Source of the DNA: Rhizobium indicum
GTDB taxonomy: Bacteria > Pseudomonadota > Alphaproteobacteria > Rhizobiales > Rhizobiaceae
DNA: 64,000 nt
Reading direction: 5' to 3'
Assembly (NCBI RefSeq): GCF_005862305.2
Contig: NZ_CP054021.1
Span: forward strand, 1,364,001-1,428,000
This document shows positions 43,207 through 52,122 of the stretch, in pieces. Position 1 is the stretch's first letter; the number at the start of each line of letters is the position of its first letter. Under the pieces are notes generated by a model. It was given only the letters and a program-made list of their open reading frames with translations. It was not told the DNA's origin and ran no database searches. A program made the translations under genes and the position numbers.

Positions 43207-43448
43207 AGCAGCCTCTATAGTCTTTGCATCTGCTAGCGATGCCACGATGCAACAGCAACGGACGAATTAACCCTACTGGCTTACCTTAATATCAGCATGC
43301 GCTTGAATACGTCGACTCCTGTGCCATCGTAGCCTCACGATAAGACTTCTGGTTCGTGAAGCAGCTCGCCGGAACCGTGGCCCGCCTTTCCGGGGAGAGG
43401 CCGGCTTGCCTTTACAGGGGCCGAGCTCAATCAAATGGAGGGTGTGCC

Positions 43449-43649
43449 ATGAACAACGTCTTGGAATTTCGTCCAAAATGCCCGCATGTCGAAAGCCTGT
43501 CCGACTGCCGGGAAGCCCTTGAACCGGCCGTGATGAAAATCGTCAGCGACGCCATCGGCAGGGGATACACGGCAGCGGAAGCCGCCATGGTGGTTGCCGA
43601 TATCGCCGACGATTACATCCTGATGCTGTCGCGGCAACTGCAGCATTGA
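43449..43649 (+). CDS. Small hypothetical protein, 66 aa
   Basis: MNNVLEFRPKCPHVESLSDCREALEPAVMKIVSDAIGRGYTAAEAAMVVADIADDYILMLSRQLQH: a soluble, helical protein. GGAGGG is upstream of the ATG at 43449; the frame extends to 43356. The RGYTAAEAAMVVADIADDY segment appears in small rhizobial proteins of no known function. Confidence 0.6.
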   Translation: MNNVLEFRPKCPHVESLSDCREALEPAVMKIVSDAIGRGYTAAEAAMVVADIADDYILMLSRQLQH

Positions 43650-44261
43650 CCCACTTTGCGGGCGCGCAACTGTGCCTTCTTGAGCCATCGCAGGAGCTGA
43701 ACTCGGCGCGGATCGCTGTGTCTTTGCAGGTCTGGATCTTCCAACAGGCCAGGTGACGGATGACAAAATAGCTTCGCGGTTGCCGATAGCCGGGAGCAAC
43801 GCCCTTTCTTGAGACGCTTGCATGAGTGGATCGCGCAGCAACTGCAGGGGTAGCAGTGGGGTACAGGAGACGAGACCTGCCGCGCGATCCGCCGGCAAAA
43901 CCCCTGATATTGTCGGAAGTTCCCCGGCAGAGATACGACGCCACAACCCCGGAAATTCCGCCGAGGATCATTGACAACCTGCCCGGGCACGTTGCGACCA
44001 TCACACCGATGAGCTCCCGCCGGGCGAAAACCGACAGGCAAATCACAACGCCAACGAAAAACCCCGCCGGAGCGGGGCTTTCAGCGGTCCAAGTGGAGCA
44101 AGCCGAACATTCGGCCCACGTCTCAAACAAGATCGATCATTTCAAAACCCGGCAAAAGCACCTCTTTCGCGAGCGTTCAGGGCGCTGCTCTGTTCCGCTC
44201 AATCTTTGAATCATTACCGTAATGTAGCGTGTAATGATCACGTGCGAGGTGACCCTCCCAC
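43650..44261. other. 612-bp region without a convincing gene, left flank of the prophage
   Basis: Several open frames exist on both strands but none has family-like sequence. It includes a terminator-like hairpin at 44058-44081 and an inverted repeat ATCATTAC (44210-44217) with GTAATGAT (44231-44238) that also contains CATTACCGTAATG. The prophage boundary probably lies between here and 44575. Confidence 0.5.
44058..44081. terminator. Bidirectional hairpin terminator
   Basis: CCCCGC (44062-44067) and GCGGGG (44072-44077) with CGGA in the loop, flanked by AAAAA on the left and CTTTC on the right, so it can stop transcription on either strand. Confidence 0.65.
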
Positions 44262-44447
44262 CTAACGCCACCTTGGCTGGCGGGGCGGAGCATTGGCCTG
44301 GATTTCGTGCAACGGCGCCCGCGCCCCGAGAAGTTTCTTCAGCTTCTTCTCCTCCGCCGGGCCGATCCCAAACTTGCGGCAATGCTCCGCAACATCGTGC
44401 TCTCGCGGGCCGGGAATGCGAACTTGGCGATTGCTCATGCTCTTCAT
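44262..44447 (-). CDS. Small hypothetical protein, 61 aa
   Basis: A 61-residue protein (MKSMSNRQVRIPGPREHDVAEHCRKFGIGPAEEKKLKKLLGARAPLHE) with a helical basic middle. An AGGAGG eight bases upstream supports translation from the ATG at 44447. It resembles short DUF3606-like proteins in length and composition but lacks clear motif identity. It lies just left of the prophage on the same strand. Confidence 0.55.
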   Translation of the reverse strand: MKSMSNRQVRIPGPREHDVAEHCRKFGIGPAEEKKLKKLLGARAPLHEIQANAPPRQPRWR

Positions 44448-44574
44448 GTCTGTTTCCTCCTGAGAGGAAAACCAGCAGGCGGCCGTTTTGTTCGTTAGGG
44501 ACGTCTAAAATTTGGGGGTTTTGATTGCTTCGGTTTTGGGGCACGTCAGTCTGCTGGCGCCTGGTGCTCGCCGA

Positions 44575-45003
44575 TCAATTGATCTTCAACCAATGCCGAA
44601 GCGCCGCCACCGCGCCGTCGCTGGCATAGGCAATCATCCCGCCGATCGTCAGGCCGGCGAAGGCGATCAGGCCTGAAATGCCGTAGCCGATCGATTTCAT
44701 CCGTTTCCACTCTTCAAGCGGCGGCTCGACAGCATCGTGGTTCTTCTCGACGGTCTCCTTGAGGGTTCTGATTTCCTCGCGGATCTGCACATCCGCGCCG
44801 CCGCTGATCGCCACCTTGGTATCGAGTTGGGCGATCTGCCTGGCCTGCTCGTCGAGCCGCTTGTGGATCACGGCGCGGCTGTCATGGGCGTTGGCCTTTT
44901 CGTCGCTGACCTCGTTGCGGAGAAGCGCGACGTTTTCCTCGATGCCTGTTAGCCTGCCTTCGACGCGCCCGAGAGCGCGGAGGATATCGTCATTGGATGT
45001 CAT
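44575..45003 (-). CDS. DUF1515 prophage protein, 142 aa
   Basis: A 142-residue protein starting MTSNDDILRALGRVEGRLTGIEENVALLRNEVSDEKANAHDSRAVIHKRLDEQARQIAQLDTKV, a coiled-coil, with a C-terminal membrane segment IGYGISGLIAFAGLTIGGMIAYA (about 106-128). This matches the DUF1515 family, found in rhizobial prophages near lysis genes. Function not determined. It is the leftmost prophage gene. Confidence 0.8.
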   Translation of the reverse strand: MTSNDDILRALGRVEGRLTGIEENVALLRNEVSDEKANAHDSRAVIHKRLDEQARQIAQLDTKVAISGGADVQIREEIRTLKETVEKNHDAVEPPLEEWKRMKSIGYGISGLIAFAGLTIGGMIAYASDGAVAALRHWLKIN

Positions 45004-45019
45004 CTCTCTCAGCGCTCGC

Positions 45020-46627
45020 CTAAGGGTAAAATTTCAGCTTTTCGGATTGCGGCAAGCGGCTGACAAATCGCAAGACCCCCTGCAGCACCGGATGGACGTA
45101 AGACGAAACGTCGAGGTTCATGCCGTGGGCGAGCAGCGCCGCATTGTCCTGGACATTGGTGGCAAAGATTTCAATGACCTTATAGTCCGCCGTCCCATCG
45201 CCATTGTCGACGCGGTCGTAGGTGGTTCTCGATGTCCAAAGACCAGGCTGATATTCGAATATGATGCGAGTGCCGTTCGGAACCGAAGCCGGCAGGCTGA
45301 TCGTGTCCCACGTCGTCACGCCGTCCTGATTTCCGGGATGCCCGACGACGTTTCCGAGCGGAAACATTTCAGCGGCCGGCGACTTCGTCGGATCAGTGTC
45401 CGCCGTGAAGGCAAGCAACTGATCGATGACCTTGGCGTAACGAGAACTTGCCTTGATGGTGTTGTTCACCGTCGCCAAGGTGGTTGTCCATAAGGCGGGA
45501 ACAGTATAGCCGGCGACCGTCCGGCCGCTGTCCGACGAAGCGGTCATGGTCGGAATTATGGTGACGCCAACGACATGGATGCCCGCCCCATAGCGCGTCT
45601 TGACGCGGTCGACCAAGCCAAGCTTGGCGTTCGACCAGGTGCTTGCCGTGGCACTGTTATCGTTGCGGCCGGACTGGTCGAGAACGAACGTCCAGATATT
45701 CTTGCCGCCATTGTATGTGTCCCGGATCGCATCGATCATAGCCCAGCGCTTGGTTGCCGACGTCGCCAGTTCCTGCACCGACTTCGAGCCTGGGACGCCC
45801 ATGACGAGGGGTATGATACTGCCCCATACCGGATCTCGGACATCAAGCCAGCGCAGCCACATGCCCATATTACGCCTGGCATCGGCCGTGGCGGCAATCT
45901 CCTGGCGCTCGATGAGGCTATCGGACAGGACCATCGGAACCGGCCGGCCGTCCCACCCCTTGGCCAGGACCATTGCAGGGCCATAGGCAAGAGGCTGCGA
46001 GTTGCTCTCATTGCCGACCGTATTATAGAACGTATCGCGGGTTGGCGTGCTCGCCCCGTTCGCCAGGGCCAGCGCCCGAATCGACGTCAGATCGGTGGCC
46101 GCCCAATATTTTTCGCCCCGATGGCGCTGGCAGCGATAGCCGCCAATATAGGTCTGCCCGATCGTACCGTGCCACACCGTTCGAATGCCGAAGACAGACC
46201 AGGCCGGCAGGGCGCTTGGCAGCGTCACCTGCCCATAGACAATGCCGGTCGACGCCGTGACGGTCGCGGCCGCGTTGCCGCCGAAGAGCACCGGGTATTC
46301 CGTGCCGTTCGGATGGATGAAAAACACCTCATCGATCGCAATATCGGCATTCGGCAAGATCGTCTCCTGCGGCGCAAGGCCGCCCTCTGTGCAGCCGAAA
46401 CCCACAAAGGGAATAAGGAAATCGTTGGTTTCGTAATCAGGTGAGCCGAAGAACAGCTTCGAACATTGGTAGTTCAAGCCGGCCGCGTAGGTCTGCGTGA
46501 AACCCGCAGGCCAGCGGGTGCCCGTGGCAGCCGGCATATAGCGGTTGACATCCGGCACCCATGGCGGGGGTATCGCAGGGGCCCCGCCCATCGGCTTCGT
46601 CAGGGCAAGCGAAATGGCATTCATCAT
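45020..46627 (-). CDS. Phage protein with SGNH-hydrolase-like features
   Basis: A 535-residue protein with no membrane segment. MVLSDSLIERQEI (a GDSL-like block) near residue 232 and GHPGNQDGVTTWD near residue 430 are consistent with the catalytic Ser and Asp/His blocks of SGNH esterases, which phages use to de-acetylate or cut surface sugars. The N-terminal part (FTQTYAAGLNYQCSKLFFGSPDYE) may bind the virion. The match is suggestive, not certain. Its start overlaps the o-spanin stop (ATGA). Confidence 0.5.
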   Translation of the reverse strand: MMNAISLALTKPMGGAPAIPPPWVPDVNRYMPAATGTRWPAGFTQTYAAGLNYQCSKLFFGSPDYETNDFLIPFVGFGCTEGGLAPQETILPNADIAIDEVFFIHPNGTEYPVLFGGNAAATVTASTGIVYGQVTLPSALPAWSVFGIRTVWHGTIGQTYIGGYRCQRHRGEKYWAATDLTSIRALALANGASTPTRDTFYNTVGNESNSQPLAYGPAMVLAKGWDGRPVPMVLSDSLIERQEIAATADARRNMGMWLRWLDVRDPVWGSIIPLVMGVPGSKSVQELATSATKRWAMIDAIRDTYNGGKNIWTFVLDQSGRNDNSATASTWSNAKLGLVDRVKTRYGAGIHVVGVTIIPTMTASSDSGRTVAGYTVPALWTTTLATVNNTIKASSRYAKVIDQLLAFTADTDPTKSPAAEMFPLGNVVGHPGNQDGVTTWDTISLPASVPNGTRIIFEYQPGLWTSRTTYDRVDNGDGTADYKVIEIFATNVQDNAALLAHGMNLDVSSYVHPVLQGVLRFVSRLPQSEKLKFYP

Positions 46628-46932
46628 CGGCGTGTTCCGTACTTGCTGGTGAGGTCGTCGTAGAACTGAATGGTGCGCCCCTGGCGGGCATTGGCGCGCT
46701 CCAGCGCCTGGCGCTCGCGGGCGAGGATGGCGATGACGGGCTCGCCTTCCACAACAGGCGCATGCGCTTCCTGCCGGCGCAGATCGTCCGGCAGCGGCGG
46801 CAGAGCGATGCCGGCCGCCGCCTGCCCCTTCGTCACCGCCGCCTTGTTCAATCGCTCAGTGGCGGAGCAGCCACTGACGATCAGCAGCAGTGACAGCGCA
46901 AGCGCGGTTCTTTTCCGAAAGCTGAAGCTCAT
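46624..46932 (-). CDS. o-spanin (Rz1-like outer-membrane lipoprotein)
   Basis: A 102-residue lipoprotein: MSFSFRKRTALALSLLLIVSGCSATERLNK with lipobox VSGC (Cys22), proline-rich ALPPLPDDLRRQEAHAPVVEGEPV and a charged tail. It overlaps the i-spanin gene by 77 bp in another frame, the classic Rz/Rz1 arrangement. In phage lysis the o-spanin and i-spanin join to fuse inner and outer membranes. The longer frame to 47148 has no support. Confidence 0.85.
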   Translation of the reverse strand: MSFSFRKRTALALSLLLIVSGCSATERLNKAAVTKGQAAAGIALPPLPDDLRRQEAHAPVVEGEPVIAILARERQALERANARQGRTIQFYDDLTSKYGTRR

Positions 46933-47218
46933 AGGATTGGATCTCGGTTTCGAGTGTGTCTCTGGCGGCCTGCTCGGCGGCTTCTGCGGCCTTAAGGCGC
47001 TTGCGATGCTCCTCGTTCGCCCAGGTGGCGGCGTTGCGCTGGCGCTCCATCTCGGCCGCCTGGGCCTCGGTTGCGCTCTTTTCGGCAACAAGGACATAGC
47101 CGGCGCGCGCCTGCCTTGCCGCCGAGGGGTAGCCGATCGAGACCGCATAGAGGTGATAGAGCATCAGGCCACCGGCGAGGCCGGCGCCCAACTTGAGCGT
47201 GTCGAGGAGCCCGAACAT
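46856..47218 (-). CDS. i-spanin (Rz-like inner-membrane subunit)
   Basis: A 120-residue protein with an N-terminal membrane anchor (LGAGLAGGLMLYHLYAVSIG, residues 11-30) and a long coiled coil (about 45-105: EKSATEAQAAEMERQRNAATWANEEHRKRLKAAEAAEQAARDTLETEIQSYELQLSEK). The o-spanin starts inside its 3' end. The start overlaps the frameshifted endolysin stop (TGATG). Confidence 0.85.
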   Translation of the reverse strand: MFGLLDTLKLGAGLAGGLMLYHLYAVSIGYPSAARQARAGYVLVAEKSATEAQAAEMERQRNAATWANEEHRKRLKAAEAAEQAARDTLETEIQSYELQLSEKNRACAVTAADRQWLLRH

Positions 47219-47677
47219 CAGATGCCCTCAAGGCAGAACTGGCGCTCTTTCTGCCGGCGCCTGACAAGGCCTGGAAAGACGATGCCGGCGGCGCGGTTCC
47301 ACTTCAACAACGCCTCGCAGCCCTCGGCCGTCCTGCCCTGGTTGATGAGCTTCACTCGAACCGCAGGCGGCCTTGACGCCGACATTATAGGCAAAGGAGG
47401 TCAGCGCGATGAAGCGCGCATCCGGCAGGGCCACGCGCACACAACTTTCGACGCCCCCGGCATAGGTCTGCAGCTCCAGCGCCAGAAGCGCCTTGCACTG
47501 CTCCACCGTCTTGCGGTCCCCCGGCTTCACGCCATTGGTGCTGCCATAGCAGATCGTCCACGGTTTCCCTCGCGTCGCCGGATCGGGATAGGCATTCTGC
47601 CGCAATCCCTCGAACGATCCGACAAGCGCCACAGCCATGGCCGCGGCGGCACTACCCTTCTGCAGGCGGTTTGCCAT
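47218..47677 (-). pseudogene. GH24 endolysin, frameshifted
   Basis: The upstream part reads MANRLQKGSAAAAMAVALVGSFEGLRQNAYPDPATRGKPWTICYGSTNGVK, the phage lysozyme GH24 catalytic region with E23, D32 and T41, then TSFAYNVGVKAACGSS. After that the frame diverges. In another frame a family-like sequence KLINQGRTAEGCEALLKWNRAAG continues to QKERQFCLEGI and a stop at 47218-47220. One extra base or two missing bases near 47352 explain this. Without repair, the C-terminal half of the enzyme is lost, so lysis would fail. Confidence 0.8.
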
Positions 47678-47906
47678 TCAAATCTCCTGAGATTTTCTGC
47701 TGGACGAAGATGCGGGCGATGATCGCCGCAACGGTCAAGAGGCCGGTGATCGCCGACATGGCGAGTTGGATGTAAATGTTGCGCGATACCCAGGTGGCGG
47801 CGACGAAGGTGTAGACGGGCTCAACGATGATGAAGAGCAGCGCCAGCGCCATCAACCGCACCGACCAGGCACGCTTCAGCACCTCGCGCCAGTTATGGAC
47901 GAGCAT
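47652..47906 (-). CDS. Holin-like small membrane protein, 84 aa
   Basis: An 84-residue protein, MLVHNWREVLKRAWSVRLMALALLFIIVEPVYTFVAATWVSRNIYIQLAMSAITGLLTVAAIIARIFVQQK: two membrane helices (about 17-37 and 46-68) and a basic start. It overlaps the endolysin start by 26 bp, so it fits a holin by position and topology. The start at 47906 has GGAGCCCACC upstream. The long frame to 48032 has no support. Confidence 0.72.
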   Translation of the reverse strand: MLVHNWREVLKRAWSVRLMALALLFIIVEPVYTFVAATWVSRNIYIQLAMSAITGLLTVAAIIARIFVQQKISGDLNGKPPAEG

Positions 47907-48119
47907 GGGGTGGGCTCCGGGTTGTGATGGGTGTCGTAGGGCGCGGCTCACGGATGGAGACTCGGCGTGAGTTGACGTCTCAATGGTGCGGGGGTGTCCC
48001 GTCCAACAAAAGAGGAAACTAGAGCGCGTCAATTGAACGCGGAATCGGCTTGAGGATTCCGCTTTTACGCGACTTCCGATTCCATTGCCTCCGTTGGTGA
48101 TTTCGTCGGAGGTAGACCC

Positions 48120-48203
48120 GTGCTTTTAGCGATGATCTTCGCAGCCGCGTTCTGGCTGTGTCACATGATGGAATGTCAGCGCGACCGGACGAGCCGTGTC
48201 TGA
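48120..48203 (+). CDS. Tiny putative membrane peptide, 27 aa
   Basis: A GTG start with GGAGGT seven bases before it encodes VLLAMIFAAAFWLCHMMECQRDRTSRV, one hydrophobic helix and a charged tail, ending at a TGA just before the acyltransferase stop on the other strand. The gap 47907-48206 holds nothing else. Support is limited to the ribosome site and composition. Confidence 0.25.
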   Translation: MLLAMIFAAAFWLCHMMECQRDRTSRV

Positions 48204-48206
48204 CCG

Positions 48207-48767
48207 CTATTCACGATATTTGACAACCCTTGCCGGCGAACCGACAGCGATTGCATATTCTGGGATATCGCTTATCACAACGGCGTTCGCTCCAATCACG
48301 GCGCCATTGCCGATTTTGACGTTCATCAGGATCTTCGCTCCGGCGCCTATCCAGACATCGTTACCGATCTCAACTGTGCCGATCTCAGCCTTCTGAAGCC
48401 TGATCGGCGTATCGCGCCTCATGCCGTGGCCGTGATCGATGATCTGGACATCAGAGCCGATCAGGACATCATTGCCGATTGATATTCGGTTCTTCGCCGT
48501 GATGATGTTGCGCCGGCCGATTACGGTGTTGTTGCCGATGAAGACTTTGGGCTCTGGCATTGTAAGTTGAAAGAACGACTGATCTTGGATGGTGACGTTA
48601 TCGCCAACCTCAAGGACGGCATGACCGACCAGGCGGAACTCAGCGCTACGCTTCACCACAAGATTTTCGCCGGCCGCGGCGAAGTAGCGGAAGCGCTTGT
48701 AAGCAGTGACGAGCCGTTGGATTACGCCGCCTCGATTGCGATATGATGCCTTGTCGACCTGTGCCAT
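48207..48767 (-). CDS. O-acyltransferase with left-handed beta helix (hexapeptide repeat)
   Basis: A 186-residue acyltransferase of the LacA/WbbJ type. Repeated imperfect hexads IGNNTVIG, IGNDVLIGSDVQI, IGNDVWIGAGAKI, IGNGAVIGANAVVI form the left-handed beta helix that binds acetyl- or acyl-CoA. DHGHGMRRDTPI is the loop carrying the catalytic His. In phages these enzymes often modify the O-antigen and block superinfection (lysogenic conversion); here that is inferred from the position. The gene is upstream of the holin-like gene on the same strand. Confidence 0.8.
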   Translation of the reverse strand: MAQVDKASYRNRGGVIQRLVTAYKRFRYFAAAGENLVVKRSAEFRLVGHAVLEVGDNVTIQDQSFFQLTMPEPKVFIGNNTVIGRRNIITAKNRISIGNDVLIGSDVQIIDHGHGMRRDTPIRLQKAEIGTVEIGNDVWIGAGAKILMNVKIGNGAVIGANAVVISDIPEYAIAVGSPARVVKYRE

Positions 48768-48817
48768 TTCTACTCCTGGCGTGATGGCAGCATGTCAAAC
48801 ACAGGTGTGGAGCTTAT

Positions 48818-50176
48818 TCAAGAGCTCCTTCCGCAAGGAAAATGGAAGCCATCATTCCAGATCCAGATGCTGCCGGTAGCGCCGCCCAATGTCATGCGAA
48901 TTTGCCGACTTGTATTTGTCCATATCTCCTGCGATCCCACTGCGAAACCGTTTGCTACCTGGATAGTGCCGACGTTGGCGCCATCACTGCCGGCGCCGGC
49001 AACAAGCACACCTTGTGCAGGGTCGGATAGCAGAACTGCGTTAGTCGTTGCCGACGATGTGAACTCGAAACGCAGCTTCGCCTTGACCTTCACCCCATTT
49101 GGCACTGTCAGCGCCAGAAGTGCCGAAGTCGTCGAGATAGCGACACTCACTGCGTCCTTGACCGGCGTCAGGAAGGTATATTCGTCACGCGGATACAGCA
49201 CAAACGGCCGAATGTTCGAACTTCCATCGGTCAGCACGACGCCGATGCATTTCACGATGGTATAGCCGGTGAGTAGCGTCGTGGTGATGCCGCCGACCGT
49301 TGGGGAAGTCGAAAGAACCACATCAAAAGACAGGTCGGCGTCCTTGCGCAGGGCATATGTGAAATAAGCGGCGTTCGCCGCAACGGCGCCGGCGTCGAGG
49401 CCGCCCGCGCCCGTTCCGGCCGCAAATGTTCCAGTCACCCTTTTGGTGAATGACGCTGCGCTGGAAACGAAGCTTGCCCCCGATCTGGCGGAGCCGGCGG
49501 TGAAATCGATATGGGTGTTCGGGTTGCCGCCGTTGTTGGAAAGGATGAGCCCGACGACGAAATCGCCTACCGCCGAGCTGTCAGCTTTACTCTGTATCCT
49601 GGCGAAGAGCTTGTTGGTGAAGAAAGCCGCACCGGAACATATGATGTTGACGCTATAGCCGTCCTTGAGGACAAGCATGGTCGCGCCGTCGATCGTCTCC
49701 ACCCCGTTGGGATCAATCGTCACGTCCCCGCCGTCGGCAATGACGCAATAGTGCCAGTTTGCGCCGAGCGTCGACGCTGCGGTCAGGGTGAGTGTCGCGG
49801 CCGCCGTGAAGCGATGAACCGCATTGTCGTCGGATGCAAGCGCGGTGTAGTCGCCTGACTTGGCCGCATAGACCGAAGCCTTGTCGAACGAGACGTCGAC
49901 GCCGTTCTGGGTGAACCCAAGCAGGCCGCCGCCCTTCAGATAGAGGCCGGTCTGCGGAGTCGAGGCAAAGCCGAGGCCCGGGCCGGACACGGTTCCGCCT
50001 GCGGCCTTGAGGGGCGCGACCATCGGCGCCGAGCCGTCGCGCGGCAGCGAGTTGGTGATCTCGTTGCCGAGGTCGGTGGTCAGCGCGTTCCACGGCACCG
50101 GGTCGATAACCTGGCCGACGGAAGGTGTCGTGCCGGCGGGTTTGGAATAGACGCCGGTGGATGGGTTTCTGGGCAT
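48818..50176 (-). CDS. Phage tail fibre protein
   Basis: A 452-residue structural protein. The N-terminus MPRNPSTGVYSKPAGTTPSVGQVIDPVPWNALTTDLGNEI is the common attachment sequence of rhizobial phage fibres. The middle is a glycine- and threonine-rich beta prism (LTLTAASTLGANWHY, VTIDPNGVETIDGATMLVLK), and the C-terminus (SIWIWNDGFHFPCG) probably contacts the host receptor. No chaperone domain is visible. It is transcribed before the acyltransferase gene. Confidence 0.72.
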   Translation of the reverse strand: MPRNPSTGVYSKPAGTTPSVGQVIDPVPWNALTTDLGNEITNSLPRDGSAPMVAPLKAAGGTVSGPGLGFASTPQTGLYLKGGGLLGFTQNGVDVSFDKASVYAAKSGDYTALASDDNAVHRFTAAATLTLTAASTLGANWHYCVIADGGDVTIDPNGVETIDGATMLVLKDGYSVNIICSGAAFFTNKLFARIQSKADSSAVGDFVVGLILSNNGGNPNTHIDFTAGSARSGASFVSSAASFTKRVTGTFAAGTGAGGLDAGAVAANAAYFTYALRKDADLSFDVVLSTSPTVGGITTTLLTGYTIVKCIGVVLTDGSSNIRPFVLYPRDEYTFLTPVKDAVSVAISTTSALLALTVPNGVKVKAKLRFEFTSSATTNAVLLSDPAQGVLVAGAGSDGANVGTIQVANGFAVGSQEIWTNTSRQIRMTLGGATGSIWIWNDGFHFPCGRSS

Positions 50177-50436
50177 TCATCATCTCCAAAGAAAAAGGCC
50201 CCGCGGATTGCGAGGCCATTGTGGTGGTGTGGCGACGGCGGGTGCATGGGCGGCCGTATTTTGCACGAGTTGAGCACCTGGAAATCGACAGCCTCGATCT
50301 GCCGCCTCAAGATCGTGGATATGGCAATGCACCCGTCTCTTCCAAGGCGGTATTTCAATTTGTCCGTTGTTGAGATCGGGCAACGGGGGGAAGGCCGGAC
50401 CCGAGAGAGCCACCCGGCTTTCGGCTGACCTGACCC

Positions 50437-52122
50437 TCAAAGCGCCCGCAGCGTTACATTTACCAGTTCAGCCAGATAATTTTTCAAGCCACTAGGCTCG
50501 ATGAAGCGGTAATAGAGATATGCAGATGCGACGGAAGCATTGTTCCATGGTCTTTGCGTGGGTGTAATTTCCAGTTCCGCTTGCGGACCGCTCAAATCAA
50601 TATCTTTTGCGCTGGCCCAAGCATTGCAGAAATATGCGATGCGATCAGGAAGTTTGGAGTGGACGGGTCTCACGCCCGGCTGTGTATCAATACCGAAGAA
50701 TGAGATGTGCCCGGGTGTGAAAGCCATTCTGGTCTGTCCGCCCCAATGCATGCGAAATTTGGAGGTATAGTCAGCAAATCCGTACTCCGAGGCTTCCGGA
50801 GACATCGGAAGTTTGTCGGCTATCCAATAAACAGAAAAAGCAGACCATTCAGGATGATCAGCGAGATACTGAGACACAGCCAGATCCTTCGCTGCCCGCG
50901 CTTGCCATGCCGCGTAACTCTCCCACCACCGGCCGGTAAACACGATGAGAAGTGATACAAACAGTACAATTGCAACGCTATGGCTTCGAAGGTTGGTCGA
51001 TCTGAATTTGACAACTCGCCATATGCCGATGCCCACCACGGATATTGGCAACGGCATAAGCATCGCGTTTCTCATCAATACGCCGGGTGCAGGGCTCTTA
51101 TTAACAAGGATATAAGGGAGCGTTCCACATAGCAGCAAAAAGAGCCCAAAGCCGATAATCTTGAAACCGTCGCCACGTCGTTCATCTAATTCAGCGTTTC
51201 GAGCATCTCCCCTGTTCACGAACACGAAGCACGCGACAAAAAGGATCGAACTCACCGCAGCTCCCAGGTAAAGAAAAGAATTCCAATCATCAAGGCTCTT
51301 TGCCAAAGGAAAGACTATTCCATTGACAATGAATTGGTAGGAATTCTTTGCAATGCTTTCAACATCGAGGCTGAAGCCGTTGTAGTTACTGTATAACCCT
51401 GATCTTTGATAGAAAATTGCCTTATAAACCCAGTACACAAGGGGCAGAAGGGTGAAATCCGCTCGGGCCAGGCAGAATGACCAAAATGTCGAGATCAATT
51501 CCCGCGCATGACGAACTCGGCGCCCTGTCCTTCTCAGCCACACTGCATAGACGAGCACGAAACCAGCCGCATAGAGCACCAGCAAGGAGTTGAGCGTGAA
51601 TGCAATGAAATAGACGCAAATTGCCAGCGCTCGGAGGAGATAGTGGCTCCTCCCCCGCATCCATTCAATTGACAGAAACAAATACGTAGCCAATAGAAAA
51701 AGGGCATAGGCAGCAAAGTATATCGAATATGTAAAAATAACCGTTATTGTGGGGATTGGCAGCAACTGCGTGAATATTGCGAGCACCAAAGACTCTCGCT
51801 CCGAAAAAAATCCAGACTTTGAAGCGAGGAGATAGGAGAAGATCGCAATAAAGTAGACGCCGATTATGACAGTGGATTTTAAAAGAAAAACATTCCCAAC
51901 GAAGGCCATCGGCCAAACATAATACGTAAAGACCGGCACCCCTGCTGAGGAAAACATGTCCGCGATGGCGATCCAATCATTGTAGATCAACGTTGGAAAT
52001 AAACCAGCATCCTCGGCAAAGATTCCTTCATTGAAGAAGGCCATCCAATGGGTGAAGAGAACAGCAATCGTCAGCAAAAGCAAACTACTCAGTTTCGGCT
52101 TGGCTTGAAGCTGATCACGCAT
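50437..52122 (-). CDS. Polytopic membrane protein, GtrC-like candidate glycosyltransferase
   Basis: A 561-residue protein with about ten to eleven transmembrane helices (from SSLLLLTIAVLFTHWMAFF to VAIVLFVSLLIVFTGRWWESY) and a C-terminal soluble region of about 150 residues (SVYWIADKLPMSPEASEYGF). The layout (first long loop FNEGIFAEDAGLFPTLIYNDW with acidic residues, then many helices) resembles Gtr-type serotype-converting or GT-C glycosyltransferases. The family is not certain. The DNA is clearly AT-richer than its flanks, suggesting recent transfer. It is divergent from the 52533 gene over 410 bp. Confidence 0.55.
   Translation of the reverse strand: MRDQLQAKPKLSSLLLLTIAVLFTHWMAFFNEGIFAEDAGLFPTLIYNDWIAIADMFSSAGVPVFTYYVWPMAFVGNVFLLKSTVIIGVYFIAIFSYLLASKSGFFSERESLVLAIFTQLLPIPTITVIFTYSIYFAAYALFLLATYLFLSIEWMRGRSHYLLRALAICVYFIAFTLNSLLVLYAAGFVLVYAVWLRRTGRRVRHARELISTFWSFCLARADFTLLPLVYWVYKAIFYQRSGLYSNYNGFSLDVESIAKNSYQFIVNGIVFPLAKSLDDWNSFLYLGAAVSSILFVACFVFVNRGDARNAELDERRGDGFKIIGFGLFLLLCGTLPYILVNKSPAPGVLMRNAMLMPLPISVVGIGIWRVVKFRSTNLRSHSVAIVLFVSLLIVFTGRWWESYAAWQARAAKDLAVSQYLADHPEWSAFSVYWIADKLPMSPEASEYGFADYTSKFRMHWGGQTRMAFTPGHISFFGIDTQPGVRPVHSKLPDRIAYFCNAWASAKDIDLSGPQAELEITPTQRPWNNASVASAYLYYRFIEPSGLKNYLAELVNVTLRAL

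Noticed and set aside
40356..43649. EcfG (GGAAC-N16-17-CGTT) promoters in the small-gene island
   Set aside because: GGAAC occurs near 40324 and 43371, but no CGTT follows at the right distance.
43826..44209. Plus-strand 127-codon frame left of the prophage
   Set aside because: No ribosome site, unlike any protein I know, and it contains a terminator hairpin.
43650..44575. tRNA gene as prophage attachment site
   Set aside because: No T-loop GGTTCGA-like sequence with an acceptor stem was found near the prophage edge.
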